Assembly (NCBI RefSeq): GCF_030693405.1
Contig: NZ_JAUYAW010000033.1
Coordinates: 1-62,915, forward strand
DNA length: 62,915 bases
Source of the DNA: Phenylobacterium sp.
Lineage (GTDB): Bacteria > Pseudomonadota > Alphaproteobacteria > Caulobacterales > Caulobacteraceae
Direction of reading: 5' to 3'
Below the pieces are notes generated by a model, which saw only the letters and a program-made list of their open reading frames with translations, was not told the DNA's origin and ran no database searches. The stretch's first letter is position 1. Each line of letters starts with the position of its first letter. Positions 17,467-26,870 of this stretch are shown here, piece after piece. A program made the position numbers and the translations under genes.

Positions 17467-18760
17467 CGCGGCCCTCACCCCCGCCCAGAGCGCCAAGGCC
17501 CGCGCCCGGGCCGAGTCCGAGGCCCGTCTGAAGCGCCGTTACCGGGCCGAGGCGCGATTCCGCTTCTATGGTCGCGCGGCCATCATTCTGGCGCTGGCCT
17601 TCCTGGTGCTGCTGCTCGGACGTATCGGCCTGCAGGGCTATTCCACCTTCACCGACTACCGGGTCAGCCTGCCGGTGCAGGTCAATGCCGACCGGGTGGA
17701 CATGGCTGATCTGGGCGGCTCGAACTTCAATCTGACGGTCGCGGAGTCGGCCCTGGCCCTGCTGGGCGAGACCGATGATCCGTATGGGGAGGCCTCAGCT
17801 GAGATGATGGCGATCCTGTCGGGCGACATGGGCTTCCAGATCCTCGACCGCCTGCGGGAAGACCCGTCCCTGGTGGGCCAGACCATCACGGTCCAGGGGC
17901 CGATGAAGGCCAATGCCAGCCTCTACTACAAGGGCCAGATCAGCCGCGACACCGAGGTCGGCGGCCGGCTCCTGAGCGACCGCCAACTGGACTGGCTGGA
18001 CGAGCTGCGCGAGCGGGGCGTGGTCTCCGGCGGCTTCAACTGGACCTTCCTGTCCCGGTCGGACTCCACCGAGCCCGAGCAGGCCGGCGTCTGGGGGGCC
18101 GTGGTCGGCTCGGCCATGATGCTGTTCGTCACCGCTATGCTGGCCGCCCCCATCGGCGTGCTCGCGGCCACCTATCTCGAAGAGTTCGCGCCCAAGAACC
18201 GGTGGACCGACATCATCGAGGTGAACATCAACAACCTCGCCGCCGTGCCCTCGATCATCTACGGCCTGCTTGGCCTGGCGGTGTTCATCAACTGGCTGGC
18301 TGTGCCCAGGTCCTCGCCCCTGCTGGGGGGCCTCGTCCTGGCCCTCATGTCCCTGCCGACCATCATTATCGCCACCCGATCGGCCCTGCGCGCGGTGCCG
18401 CCGTCGATCCGCGAGGCGGCGCTCGCGGTGGGCGCCTCACGCACCCAGACCGTCTTCCACCACGTCCTGCCGCTGGCCATGCCCGGCATGATGACCGGCG
18501 TCATCCTTTCGCTGGCCCATGCGCTGGGTGAGACCGCCCCGCTGCTGATGATCGGCATGGTCTCCTTCGTGCCGGGCGTGCCTGAAACCCTGACCAGCGC
18601 GGCCACCGTGCTACCGGTGCAGATCTTCATCTGGGAGAACGCCTCGGAGCGGGCCTTCCATGAACGGACCGCCGCGGCCATCATCGTGCTGCTGGTCTTC
18701 ATGGTGCTGATGAACCTGGTCGCGGTGCTGGTGCGCCGCCGCTTCGAACGCCGCTGGTGA
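17459..18760 (+). CDS. pstA: Phosphate ABC transporter permease PstA
   Basis: 433 residues, again longer than the E. coli protein (296): a charged 40-residue cytoplasmic N-terminus, one helix (about 39-60) and a periplasmic domain of about 150 residues precede the conserved permease core. The coupling loop reads [26 protein letters not shown]. The start ATG lies within pstC, eight bases before its end. PstB follows after four bases. Confidence 0.93.
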   Translation: MTDAALTPAQSAKARARAESEARLKRRYRAEARFRFYGRAAIILALAFLVLLLGRIGLQGYSTFTDYRVSLPVQVNADRVDMADLGGSNFNLTVAESALALLGETDDPYGEASAEMMAILSGDMGFQILDRLREDPSLVGQTITVQGPMKANASLYYKGQISRDTEVGGRLLSDRQLDWLDELRERGVVSGGFNWTFLSRSDSTEPEQAGVWGAVVGSAMMLFVTAMLAAPIGVLAATYLEEFAPKNRWTDIIEVNINNLAAVPSIIYGLLGLAVFINWLAVPRSSPLLGGLVLALMSLPTIIIATRSALRAVPPSIREAALAVGASRTQTVFHHVLPLAMPGMMTGVILSLAHALGETAPLLMIGMVSFVPGVPETLTSAATVLPVQIFIWENASERAFHERTAAAIIVLLVFMVLMNLVAVLVRRRFERRW

Positions 18761-18764
18761 TCCC

Positions 18765-19610
18765 ATGACCCCCATGTCCAACCCCCGTTCGAGCTTCAAG
18801 ATGACCGCCCAACGCGACGACGCCCTGGCCTCGGCTGGAACGAGCCGCGCCGCGGTCGGCAAGGTCTCGGCCACTGATGTCAGCGTCTTCTATGGCGACA
18901 AACAGGCCCTGTTCGACGTCAGTCTCGACATGCCTGACCGCATGGTCACCGCTCTGATCGGTCCGTCGGGCTGCGGCAAGTCCACCTTCCTGCGCTGCAT
19001 CAACCGGATGAACGACACCATTCCCGGCGCCCGGGTCGACGGGAAGATCATCCTGGACGGCGAGGACATCAACGACCGCAAGGTCGATCCGGTCCTGCTG
19101 CGCGCCCGGGTGGGCATGGTCTTCCAGAAGCCCAACCCCTTCCCGAAGAGCATCTTCGAGAACGTGGCCTATGGCCCGCGCATCCACGGTTTCGCCGACA
19201 ACAAGACCGAGCTGGCCGACATCGTCGAATCCTCGCTCAAGCGGGCCGGTCTCTGGAAAGAGGTCGCCGATCGCCTGCAGGCGCCGGGCACCAGCCTGTC
19301 GGGTGGTCAGCAGCAGCGCCTGGTCATCGCCCGGGCCATCGCCGTCAGCCCCGAAGTGATCCTGATGGACGAGCCCTGCTCGGCGCTCGACCCCATCGCC
19401 ACGGCCAAGATCGAAGAGCTGATCGACGACCTGCGCAGCCAGTACTGCATCGTCATCGTCACCCACTCCATGGCCCAGGCCGCCCGGGTCTCCCAGCGCA
19501 CCGCCTTCTTCCACATGGGCGCGGTGGTCGAGGCCGGCGCCACCGACGAGATCTTCACCAACCCGCGTGACACCCGCACGCAGGATTACATCACCGGACG
19601 CTTCGGCTGA
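18765..19610 (+). CDS. pstB: Phosphate ABC transporter ATP-binding protein PstB
   Basis: 281 residues. Walker [10 protein letters not shown] at 66-74, ABC signature LSGGQQQR near 180, Walker [14 protein letters not shown] and the switch histidine in [18 protein letters not shown]. The first 30 residues are a low-complexity extension relative to E. coli PstB (257). Drives phosphate import by PstCA. No pstS is present in this cluster, so the binding protein must be encoded elsewhere, as in C. crescentus. Confidence 0.95.
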   Translation: MTPMSNPRSSFKMTAQRDDALASAGTSRAAVGKVSATDVSVFYGDKQALFDVSLDMPDRMVTALIGPSGCGKSTFLRCINRMNDTIPGARVDGKIILDGEDINDRKVDPVLLRARVGMVFQKPNPFPKSIFENVAYGPRIHGFADNKTELADIVESSLKRAGLWKEVADRLQAPGTSLSGGQQQRLVIARAIAVSPEVILMDEPCSALDPIATAKIEELIDDLRSQYCIVIVTHSMAQAARVSQRTAFFHMGAVVEAGATDEIFTNPRDTRTQDYITGRFG

Positions 19611-19626
19611 CCGGGAGGACGCCGCC

Positions 19627-20325
19627 ATGAACGAACACATCGTCAAGGCCTACGAAGACGAGCTCAACACGCTCACCGCCGAGTGCGCGCGGATGGGCGG
19701 GCTGACCGAGGCCGCCGTCGCCGACGCCCTGGAGGCGGTGGTCCGCCGCGACCAGCAGATGGCCGATTCCGTGGTCGCCCGGGACGAGCGCCTCGACGCC
19801 CTGCAGGCCGATATCGAACGCAAGGCGATCCGCATGATCGCCCTGCGCCAGCCGCTGGCCAACGACCTGCGCCGCACGGTGGCGGCCATGAAGATCGCCA
19901 ACAATCTCGAGCGCGTCGGCGACCTGGGCAAGAACATCGCCAAGCGCACCATCGTCATCATCGACTCCGACCCGATGGTCCCCCTGACCCGCTCCATCGA
20001 GCGCATGGGCCGGCTGGTGGTCACCCGCCTGAAAGAGGTTCTGGACGCCTACACCGCCTCGGACCTGGAGCGGGCCATGTCCGTCTGGTCCCGCGACGAC
20101 GAGGTGGACGAGCACTACAACAGCCTGTTCCGCGAACTCCTGACCTACATGATGGGCGATCCGCGCACGATCACCGCCTGCGCCCATCTGCTGTTCGTGG
20201 CCAAGAACCTGGAACGCATCGGCGATCACGCCACCAACATCGCCGAGATCATCCACTACGAAATCACCGGGGACGAGGCGATCGCCACCGCTCGTCCCAA
20301 GACCGACGCCCTGCAGCGTCCGTGA
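19627..20325 (+). CDS. phoU: Phosphate signalling protein PhoU
   Basis: 232 residues, normal length. Two PhoU helical repeats are visible, each with the metal-binding E/DxxxD pattern (DERLDALQADIE in the first, DDEVDEHYN in the second) and 'IANNLERVGDLGKNIAKR' / 'VAKNLERIGDHATNIAEI'. ATG 19627, 16 bases after pstB and preceded by GGGAGGA, is chosen over an upstream in-frame start inside pstB. PhoU links Pst transport to PhoR, keeping PhoB off when phosphate is plentiful. Confidence 0.94.
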   Translation: MNEHIVKAYEDELNTLTAECARMGGLTEAAVADALEAVVRRDQQMADSVVARDERLDALQADIERKAIRMIALRQPLANDLRRTVAAMKIANNLERVGDLGKNIAKRTIVIIDSDPMVPLTRSIERMGRLVVTRLKEVLDAYTASDLERAMSVWSRDDEVDEHYNSLFRELLTYMMGDPRTITACAHLLFVAKNLERIGDHATNIAEIIHYEITGDEAIATARPKTDALQRP

Positions 20326-20339
20326 CGGGAGTCCGCCCC

Positions 20340-21029
20340 ATGACCCCTCATATCCTGGTCGCCGAGGATGAAGACTCCCTCGCCACCCTGCTGAACTACA
20401 ACCTTGAAAAAGAGGGCTACGCCGTGGCGGTCGCCGCCGATGGCGAAGACGCCCTGATGATGATCAACGAGAAGCTGCCGGACCTCATCCTGCTGGACTG
20501 GATGCTGCCCAAGGTGTCGGGCATCGAGGTCTGCCGCCGGCTGCGGGCGCGGACCGAGACCCGCAACATCCCGATCATCATGTTGACCGCCCGGGGCGAG
20601 GAGACCGACCGGATCCGCGGCCTGGACACCGGCGCCGACGACTACATCGTCAAGCCCTTCTCCATGTCCGAACTGTCGGCCCGAATCCGCGCGGTCCTTA
20701 GGCGCCTGCGGCCGGGCCTGGCCGAGGACCGGGTCCGCATCGGCGATCTGGTCATCGACCGGGTGGCCCACCGGGTGCGCCGCGGCGGCCAGGAGATCCA
20801 CCTGGGCCCCACCGAATTCCGCCTGCTGGACTATCTGATGCAGCATCCAGGCCGGGTCTTCTCCCGCGAGCAGCTGCTCGACGCCGTCTGGGGCTCGGAT
20901 GTCTATGTGGAGGCCCGCACGGTGGACGTCCATGTGGGCCGCCTGCGCAAGGCTCTGAACCGCGAGGCCGCCGCCGACCCGATCCGCACCGTGCGCTCGG
21001 CGGGCTATTCGCTGGACCTGGAAGGCTAA
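20340..21029 (+). CDS. phoB: Phosphate regulon response regulator PhoB
   Basis: 229 residues. Receiver domain (1-120) with E9-D10, phospho-acceptor Asp53, and K in VKPFSM; C-terminal OmpR-type winged helix (about 130-228) with LGPTEFRLLDYLMQHPGRVFSR and the recognition helix VEARTVDVHVGRLRKAL. Binds Pho boxes such as the two listed here. Last gene of the operon; no clear T-rich terminator follows before purD. Confidence 0.95.
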   Translation: MTPHILVAEDEDSLATLLNYNLEKEGYAVAVAADGEDALMMINEKLPDLILLDWMLPKVSGIEVCRRLRARTETRNIPIIMLTARGEETDRIRGLDTGADDYIVKPFSMSELSARIRAVLRRLRPGLAEDRVRIGDLVIDRVAHRVRRGGQEIHLGPTEFRLLDYLMQHPGRVFSREQLLDAVWGSDVYVEARTVDVHVGRLRKALNREAAADPIRTVRSAGYSLDLEG

Positions 21030-21038
21030 CCCCCCGGC

Positions 21039-21066
21039 TTGACGCTTGGGACCGGGCGCGGCAAAG
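21039..21066 (+). promoter_or_regulatory. Candidate promoter of purD
   Basis: TTGACGC at 21039-21045 matches the Caulobacter housekeeping -35 (TTGACG); 15 bases later GCAAAG resembles the -10 weakly. Transcription would begin at or next to the ATG at 21074, giving a leaderless or near-leaderless message. Confidence 0.35.
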
Positions 21067-21073
21067 CCCGCCC

Positions 21074-22345
21074 ATGAACATCCTCCTCGTCGGTTCAGGC
21101 GGGCGCGAGCATGCGCTGGCCTGGAAGATCGCCCAGTCGCCCCTGCTCAGCCGCCTGGTCTTGGCGCCGGGCAATCCCGGCATGGAAGCCCTCGGCGAGA
21201 CCCGGCCGGTGAAGGCCACCGACGTCGAGGCCCTGGTCGCCCTGGCCCGGGAGATCGCGGCTGATCTGGTGGTCATCGGTCCGGAATCGGCGGTGGACGC
21301 CGGCCTCGCCGACGCCCTGGCGGCGGCTAATATCCCCTGCTTTGGCCCCAGCCGCGCGGCTGGCCAGCTGGAGTCCTCCAAAGCCTTCACCAAGGCCTTC
21401 TGCGTCCGCCACGGCCTGCCCACCGGCGCCTATGTGGTCTGCGACGAGGCGGCCGCAGCCAAGGCGGCCCTGGCCGACTTTTCCCCGCCCTATGTGATCA
21501 AGGCCGATGGCCTCGCCGCCGGCAAAGGTGTGGTGATCGCCCAGACGAGGGCGGAGGCTGAGGCCGCCATCGACGACGCCCTGGGGGGCCGCTTCGGGGC
21601 GGCCGGCGCCCGGGTGGTGATCGAGGAATTCCTGGACGGCGAGATTGGCTCCCTCTTCGCCCTGTGCGACGGAACCCATGCCCTGGTCTTCGGCCACGCC
21701 CAGGACCACAAGCGCGCCTATGACGGCGAACAAGGTCCCAACACCGGCGGCATGGGCACCTATGCGCCCGCGCCGCTGTTCACTGACGACCTCGTCGAGC
21801 GCGTGCGCAAGGAGCTGGCCGAGCCGGCCTTCGCCGCCATCGCCGCCGAGGGCCACCCCTATCGCGGGGTGCTGTTCGTGGAGTTCATGGCCACGGCGCA
21901 GGGCCCCAAGCTCGTCGAGTTCAATGTCCGCTTCGGCGATCCGGAATGCCAGGTGCTGATGCTGCGCCTGGAAAGCGACCTGGTGCCCTATCTGATGGCC
22001 TGCGCCAAGGGCGAGCTCGACCGCCTGCCGGCCCCGGTCTGGCGCGACGAGTCGGCCGTCTGCGTCGTGCTGGCCGCGCAGGGCTATCCCGATGCGCCGG
22101 TCACCGGCGCGGCCATCACCGGGGCCGAGGCCGAGCTGGGCGCCGATGTGGCGATCTTCCACGCGGGCACCGTTCGCGATGAGGCCGGCGTTCTGCGGGC
22201 GGCGGGCGGCCGCGTGCTGAACGTCTGCGCCCGGGGTGAGGACCTCGTCCAGGCGCGGACCCGCGCCTATGAAGCGGTGTCGCGCATCGACCTGCCCGGC
22301 GGCTTCCACCGCACCGACATCGGCTGGCGCGCCCTGGCCCGCTGA
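21074..22345 (+). CDS. purD: Phosphoribosylamine-glycine ligase
   Basis: 423 residues, the standard PurD length. ATP-grasp enzyme making GAR from phosphoribosylamine, glycine and ATP in purine synthesis. N-terminal NILLVGSGGREHALAWK, the ATP-grasp lysine segment PYVIKADGLAAGKGVVIA, and GPNTGGMGTYAPAP and EFNVRFGDPECQ metal/substrate motifs are all present. Starts with no obvious Shine-Dalgarno, in keeping with the candidate leaderless promoter. It stands alone between phoB and the next gene. Confidence 0.95.
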   Translation: MNILLVGSGGREHALAWKIAQSPLLSRLVLAPGNPGMEALGETRPVKATDVEALVALAREIAADLVVIGPESAVDAGLADALAAANIPCFGPSRAAGQLESSKAFTKAFCVRHGLPTGAYVVCDEAAAAKAALADFSPPYVIKADGLAAGKGVVIAQTRAEAEAAIDDALGGRFGAAGARVVIEEFLDGEIGSLFALCDGTHALVFGHAQDHKRAYDGEQGPNTGGMGTYAPAPLFTDDLVERVRKELAEPAFAAIAAEGHPYRGVLFVEFMATAQGPKLVEFNVRFGDPECQVLMLRLESDLVPYLMACAKGELDRLPAPVWRDESAVCVVLAAQGYPDAPVTGAAITGAEAELGADVAIFHAGTVRDEAGVLRAAGGRVLNVCARGEDLVQARTRAYEAVSRIDLPGGFHRTDIGWRALAR

Positions 22346-22487
22346 GGCCGCTGACCTCGCCCTTTCCAGAGCCCGGTATGGCCTGACGCTGAACGCCTTG
22401 CGGCGCCCCGCCGCAGGTCGGTAAGGTGGGTTCAAACAAGCGTAAGACTCCAACCGCACCCAGAGCCTTAGTAAAGGGAAGACGCCC

Positions 22488-23564
22488 ATGGCCGTGGACG
22501 CCGCCGAACAAGAGCGCGAACAGCTGAACACCGGCACCAAGGAGGTCGCGGAGTCCCATCGGTTCGACGAGACGCGGCTGGCGGCCTGGATGCAGGCCAA
22601 TGTGGAAGGCTATGAGGGCCCGCTGGAAGTACGCCAGTTCAAGGGCGGCCAGTCCAACCCCACCTACCAGCTGGTGACGCCGAACAAGAAGTACGTCATG
22701 CGCCGCAAGCCGCCGGGCAAGCTGCTGCCCTCGGCCCATGCGGTGGACCGCGAGTACAAGGTCATCAGCGCGCTTTATCCCACCGGCTTCCCGGTGGCGC
22801 GCTCCTACGGCCTTTGCACCGACGAAGAGGTCATCGGCACCGTGTTCTACGTCATGGACATGGTGGAGGGCCGCATCCTCTGGGACCAGCAGCTGCCGCA
22901 ATATGAGCCGGCCGAGCGCCGCGCCATCTACATGGCCAAGCTCAAGACCCTGGCCGACCTGCACAACACTGACCACGAGGCCATCGGCCTGGGCGACTAC
23001 GGCAAGCCCGGCAACTATATGGGCCGGCAGGTGGATCGCTGGACCAAGCAGTACCGCGCATCGGAGACGGTCCAGCTCGAGGAGATGGAGCGGCTGATCG
23101 AGTGGCTGCCCAGGACCGTCCCGCCCCAGGAGCGCACCTCGGTGGTCCACGGGGACTACCGTCTGGACAATATGGTGCTGCACCCCACCGAGCCCCGGGT
23201 GATCGCCGTCCTGGACTGGGAGCTCTCGACCCTCGGCGAGCCCCTGGCGGACTTCACCTATCTGCTGATGAACTGGGTCAACGGCTCCATCGCCAACATT
23301 CCGGACCTCGAGGCCCACGGGGTCCCGTCCATCGACGAGTATGTGGCCGAATACTGCCGCCTGACCGGCCGCGACGGCCTGCCGGACCTGAACTGGTACT
23401 TCGCCTACAACATCTTCCGCCTGGCCGGCATCATCCAGGGCATTGTCGGCCGCGTCCGCGACGGCACCGCCAACAGCCCCCAGGCCGCGGCCATGGCTGA
23501 GCGGGTGCCGCTGCTGGCCAAGGCCGGCTGGAACTTCGCCCAGAAGGCCGGCGCGACGGCCTAA
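22488..23564 (+). CDS. Phosphotransferase (APH/ACAD10-N-terminal family)
   Basis: 358-residue kinase-fold protein. QFKGGQSNPTYQL is the nucleotide loop and YVMRRKPPGKLLPSAHAVDREY the lysine/glutamate region. The catalytic loop is VVHGDYRLDNMVL and the metal motif VLDWELSTLGEPLADFTY. These match the 'phosphotransferase family protein' related to the N-terminal domain of eukaryotic ACAD10/ACAD11, which phosphorylates 4-hydroxyacyl-CoAs so that they can be dehydrated. A role in hydroxy-acyl-CoA catabolism is therefore more likely than antibiotic resistance. AAGGGAAGA precedes the ATG. Convergent with lpxK, ten bases apart. Confidence 0.82.
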   Translation: MAVDAAEQEREQLNTGTKEVAESHRFDETRLAAWMQANVEGYEGPLEVRQFKGGQSNPTYQLVTPNKKYVMRRKPPGKLLPSAHAVDREYKVISALYPTGFPVARSYGLCTDEEVIGTVFYVMDMVEGRILWDQQLPQYEPAERRAIYMAKLKTLADLHNTDHEAIGLGDYGKPGNYMGRQVDRWTKQYRASETVQLEEMERLIEWLPRTVPPQERTSVVHGDYRLDNMVLHPTEPRVIAVLDWELSTLGEPLADFTYLLMNWVNGSIANIPDLEAHGVPSIDEYVAEYCRLTGRDGLPDLNWYFAYNIFRLAGIIQGIVGRVRDGTANSPQAAAMAERVPLLAKAGWNFAQKAGATA

Positions 23565-23573
23565 GCCGCCCGT

Positions 23574-24596
23574 TTAGGCAGGCGGCGTCATCGCCCTGGA
23601 CAGCAGCGCGTCCAGGGCGGCCTCGTCCGAGAACTTCGCCCGCACGGGCCAGGCGCTGATCCGCCCCCGCCAGTCGGCCGGCAGCCGCGCCCAGTCCTTC
23701 TCGGTGGTCACCAGTCCTGCGCCGAAATCCTCGGCCCGGGCGGCCAGCCGGTTCAGGGTGGCGGCGTCATAGGCGAAGTGGTCGGGGAAGGGCGCAAAGT
23801 CGGCCAGCTCGCAGCCGGCCGCCTTCAAGGCCCGCTCCACCTTCCAGGGTTTTCCGACGCCGGCGAAGCCCACCTGCGGCCCCGGCGGCGGGGGCGCCAC
23901 AGCGCTCAATCGCGCGATCAGCACCGGCGTGGCGCCGAACAGGGCGAGCAATTCCGGATCGGCGGCGGCCACCTCGTTTGGCAGCATCAGCACCACCGCA
24001 TCGGCCCGGGCCAGGCCCGCGGCCAGGGGCTCGCGCAAGGGCCCCGACGGAAACACCGCCCCGTCGCCGAACGGCCATTCCCCGTCCCGGGTCTCCCCGT
24101 CCACGACGATCAGCGACAGCCGCTTGGCCAGGCTCGGATTCTGATGGCCGTCGTCCATGACCACGGCCTGGGCCCCGGCCAGGACCGCCACCCGGGCGCC
24201 TTCCGCCCGGTCCCGGGAAATCCAGATGGGACCGTCCTTGGCCATCATCAGGGGCTCGTCCCCCACATCGGCGGCGCTGTGGACGGCGAGGTCAACCAGG
24301 ATCGGACCGCTCAGCCGACCGCCATAGCCCCGCGACAGGCCATGGGCCTCGACGCCGCTGGCCCGCAGTCTTGCCAGGATTTCCCGCACCACCGGGGTCT
24401 TGCCGGTCCCGCCCATGGTGATGTTGCCGACGCAGACGACCGGCGCGCCGGGATCGACAGGGGTCGCCCGAGCGATCTTGCGCGCCGTCACCGCCGCCCA
24501 GATCCAGGAGATCGGCTTCAGCAGGATGCGGGTCATGGGCATGGCGGCCCGGTCCCGTTCGCGGACATACCACCAGCGCGGTGTCGACAGTTTCAC
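23574..24596 (-). CDS. lpxK: Tetraacyldisaccharide 4'-kinase LpxK
   Basis: 340 residues. Inner-membrane lipid A kinase: an N-terminal hydrophobic stretch, then the P-loop VGNITMGGTGKTPVV (about 56-70), and later the MDDGHQNPSL catalytic/metal motif. Its ATG overlaps the waaA stop by four bases, so the two are translationally coupled. Last gene of the msbA-LPLAT-CDF-waaA-lpxK operon. Confidence 0.93.
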   Translation of the reverse strand: MKLSTPRWWYVRERDRAAMPMTRILLKPISWIWAAVTARKIARATPVDPGAPVVCVGNITMGGTGKTPVVREILARLRASGVEAHGLSRGYGGRLSGPILVDLAVHSAADVGDEPLMMAKDGPIWISRDRAEGARVAVLAGAQAVVMDDGHQNPSLAKRLSLIVVDGETRDGEWPFGDGAVFPSGPLREPLAAGLARADAVVLMLPNEVAAADPELLALFGATPVLIARLSAVAPPPPGPQVGFAGVGKPWKVERALKAAGCELADFAPFPDHFAYDAATLNRLAARAEDFGAGLVTTEKDWARLPADWRGRISAWPVRAKFSDEAALDALLSRAMTPPA

Positions 24597-25888
24597 GGAG
24601 CCTCCTGCGGCGGCAGCAGGGGCGCAAGCTGCGCCAGCGCCGCCTCCAGGGCCGCGCCATACTGGGCGGCGTGGGCGAGTGCGGCTTCACCCATGCGTCG
24701 GGCGATGGCCGGATTGTCCAGCAGGCCCCGCAGGTGGCGGGTCAGGGCCGCGCCATCCGGCGCGCACAGGGCGGCGACCTCCTCGAACATCGCCTGATAG
24801 GTGGCCTGCGCATTGAACACCGAAGGGCCGGTGAGGATGGTCGCCCCCAGTCTCGCGGGCTCCAGGGGGTTGTGGCCGCCGACGCCCGGGGCATAGCCGC
24901 CCCCCATCACCACCACGTCCGCCAGCCGGAAGAAGAGGCCAAGCTCGCCCAGGGTGTCGGCCACATAGGCGGTGGTGAGCGGTCCCGGCGCCTCGCCGTC
25001 GCTGCGCCGGGTGGTGTTGAAACCCGCCTCGGTGAGCAATTCGGCCACGGCGCCGCCGCGCTCGGGGTGGCGCGGGGCGATGATCAGCAGCAGGCCGGGT
25101 TGATGCTCGCGCAGCTTGTGGACGGCTTCTGCGATCAGGGCCTCCTCGCCGGGATGGGTGCTGGCGGCCAGGATCACGGGCCGCCCGGCGGTGAGCCCCC
25201 GCAGCCTGTTCAGCTCGTCTTCGTCGCAGGGCAGGGGCTCGCCCACCTGTTTGAGGTTCAGCTGCGGCCCGGTGACTCCGCCGAGCCTCTGCAACCGCTC
25301 GGCGGTGGCGGCGTCCTGCGGCAGGATCAGGTCAAAGCGCCCCAGCAGGGCGCGGGCCGCCGCCGGCGCCCTGGCCCAGCCGTCAGCGCTCTTCTGCGTC
25401 ATCCGGGCCGAAACGAGCGCCAGACGAACGTCGCGTTCTGCCGCGGCCGTGATGAGGTTGGGCCAGAGCTCGCTTTCCACCAGCACAGCCGTCGCCGGAC
25501 GCCAGTGATCGAGGAAGCCGGCCACCGACCGGGGTCCGTCCACCGGGGCGTACTGGTGGATCACGCCCTCCGGCAGTCGCCGCGCCAGCAGCTCGGCCGC
25601 CGTCCGGGTGCCCGACGTCACCAGCAGGGTCAGGTCGGGCCTGCGCGACTTCAGCGCCTCGGCAAGGGGCAGCAGGGAGACGCTTTCGCCGACGCTGACC
25701 CCATGCAGCCAGACCAGTTCGCCAGGCGGGCGCAGGGCCTGGGGCCGGCCCAGGCGTTCATCCAGGCGCTCAGCGTCCTCCTTGCCCCGGCGGGCGCGGG
25801 CCTGCAGCAGGGCAGGCGCCAGGGGCTCCAGGGCCGCCAGCGCCAGACGATAGGCCGCAAGGCCTGGGGAGCGGGGCGCAGGCTTCAC
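24593..25888 (-). CDS. waaA: 3-deoxy-D-manno-octulosonic acid (Kdo) transferase
   Basis: 431 residues using GTG 25888, which overlaps the preceding stop (GTGA) and has GAGG upstream; an ATG at 25915 inside the previous gene would add nine residues. WHGVSVGE-like motif (LVWLHGVSVGESVSLLPL) near 60 and the GT30 nucleotide site VMGGGYAPGVGGHNPLEPARLG near 320 identify WaaA/KdtA, which adds Kdo to lipid IVA at the inner membrane. Fits between the flippase and the 4'-kinase. Confidence 0.92.
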   Translation of the reverse strand: MKPAPRSPGLAAYRLALAALEPLAPALLQARARRGKEDAERLDERLGRPQALRPPGELVWLHGVSVGESVSLLPLAEALKSRRPDLTLLVTSGTRTAAELLARRLPEGVIHQYAPVDGPRSVAGFLDHWRPATAVLVESELWPNLITAAAERDVRLALVSARMTQKSADGWARAPAAARALLGRFDLILPQDAATAERLQRLGGVTGPQLNLKQVGEPLPCDEDELNRLRGLTAGRPVILAASTHPGEEALIAEAVHKLREHQPGLLLIIAPRHPERGGAVAELLTEAGFNTTRRSDGEAPGPLTTAYVADTLGELGLFFRLADVVVMGGGYAPGVGGHNPLEPARLGATILTGPSVFNAQATYQAMFEEVAALCAPDGAALTRHLRGLLDNPAIARRMGEAALAHAAQYGAALEAALAQLAPLLPPQEAP

Positions 25889-26865
25889 ACCACCTCGGCG
25901 GGCGCCAGACGGCAATGTGCGGCCTCGCCCATCTCCACCTGCAGGGTGGCGTGGCCGATGCCGAACCTCTCCTGCAATCCTTCGCAGGCGGCGTGCAGGA
26001 AGGCGTCAGGCTCGGTGTTTTCCGGCCGCGTGATGTGGACGGTCAGGGCCGTTTCGGTGGTGCTCATGGCCCAGATGTGCAGGTCGTGGACGCCGGTCAC
26101 CCCGGGCAGGGCGTTCAGCCAGGCGCGCACCGCTTCGACATCGATGCCCCGCGGCGCGGCGTCCAGGGCCAGGTCCACGGAGTCCCGCAATAGGCCCCAG
26201 GTGCCGATCAGGATCACCGCCACGATCAGCAGGCTCAGCGCCGGATCGAGCCAGTAGAGGCTGGTCAGCGCGATGACGCCGGCCCCGATCACCACGGCCA
26301 GGGAGACGGCCGCATCGGCGGCCATGTGCAGAAAGGCGCCGCGGATGTTCAGATCCCCCTTGGCGCCGCCCATGAACATCAGCGCTGTGGCCGTGTTGAT
26401 GATCACCCCGATGGCCGCGACGATCATCACCGGAGCGGCGGCCACTTCGGCGGGCTCGGCGATGCGTCGGATGGCCTCTGAGACGATGGCGCCCACGGCC
26501 ACCAGCAGCAGGATGGCGTTGGCGAGCGAGGCCAGGATGGTCGCCTTGCGCAGGCCATAGGTGCGCCGTCCCGAGGGCTGGCGCTTGGCCAGAGCCACCG
26601 CCCCCCAGGCCAGCAGCAAGCTCATCACGTCCGACAGATTGTGTCCGGCGTCGGCCAGCAGGGCGAGCGAGCCGAACCACAGGCCAGCAGCCACCTCGGC
26701 GACGACGAAGCCGGTGTTGAGGACCACCCCAACGGCGAAGGCCCGGCCAAAGTCCTTGGGCGCATGATGATGGTGACCGCCCAGCCCGTGGGTGTGGCCA
26801 TGGTCGTGGTTGTGATCGTGATGATGGTCGTGATGGTGGGGGTGGGCGGCGTGGTCGTGGGCCAT
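25885..26865 (-). CDS. Cation diffusion facilitator (zinc/cobalt exporter)
   Basis: 326 residues. A His/Asp-rich N-terminus (about 16 His in the first 35 residues) is followed by six predicted helices. Helix II carries the zinc site LLADAGHNLSDVMSLLLAWG and helix V the paired LHMAADAAVSLAVVIGAG. A cytoplasmic C-terminal domain ends with the metal-binding HDLHIWAMSTTETALTVHI segment. Typical of DmeF/CzcD-type exporters driven by protons. It lies five bases after the LPLAT gene and overlaps waaA by four bases, so it is embedded in the lipid A operon; such a gene is not usual there. Confidence 0.9.
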   Translation of the reverse strand: MAHDHAAHPHHHDHHHDHNHDHGHTHGLGGHHHHAPKDFGRAFAVGVVLNTGFVVAEVAAGLWFGSLALLADAGHNLSDVMSLLLAWGAVALAKRQPSGRRTYGLRKATILASLANAILLLVAVGAIVSEAIRRIAEPAEVAAAPVMIVAAIGVIINTATALMFMGGAKGDLNIRGAFLHMAADAAVSLAVVIGAGVIALTSLYWLDPALSLLIVAVILIGTWGLLRDSVDLALDAAPRGIDVEAVRAWLNALPGVTGVHDLHIWAMSTTETALTVHITRPENTEPDAFLHAACEGLQERFGIGHATLQVEMGEAAHCRLAPAEVV

Positions 26866-26870
26866 GGGCT

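Noticed and set aside
22399..22415. Small hairpin downstream of purD
   Set aside because: Only a six-base stem and no T-run; too common in this GC-rich DNA to call a terminator.
23565..23586. Six-base inverted repeat between the phosphotransferase gene and lpxK
   Set aside because: Short stem that overlaps the lpxK stop codon and lacks a T-run; a bidirectional terminator is possible but not supported.
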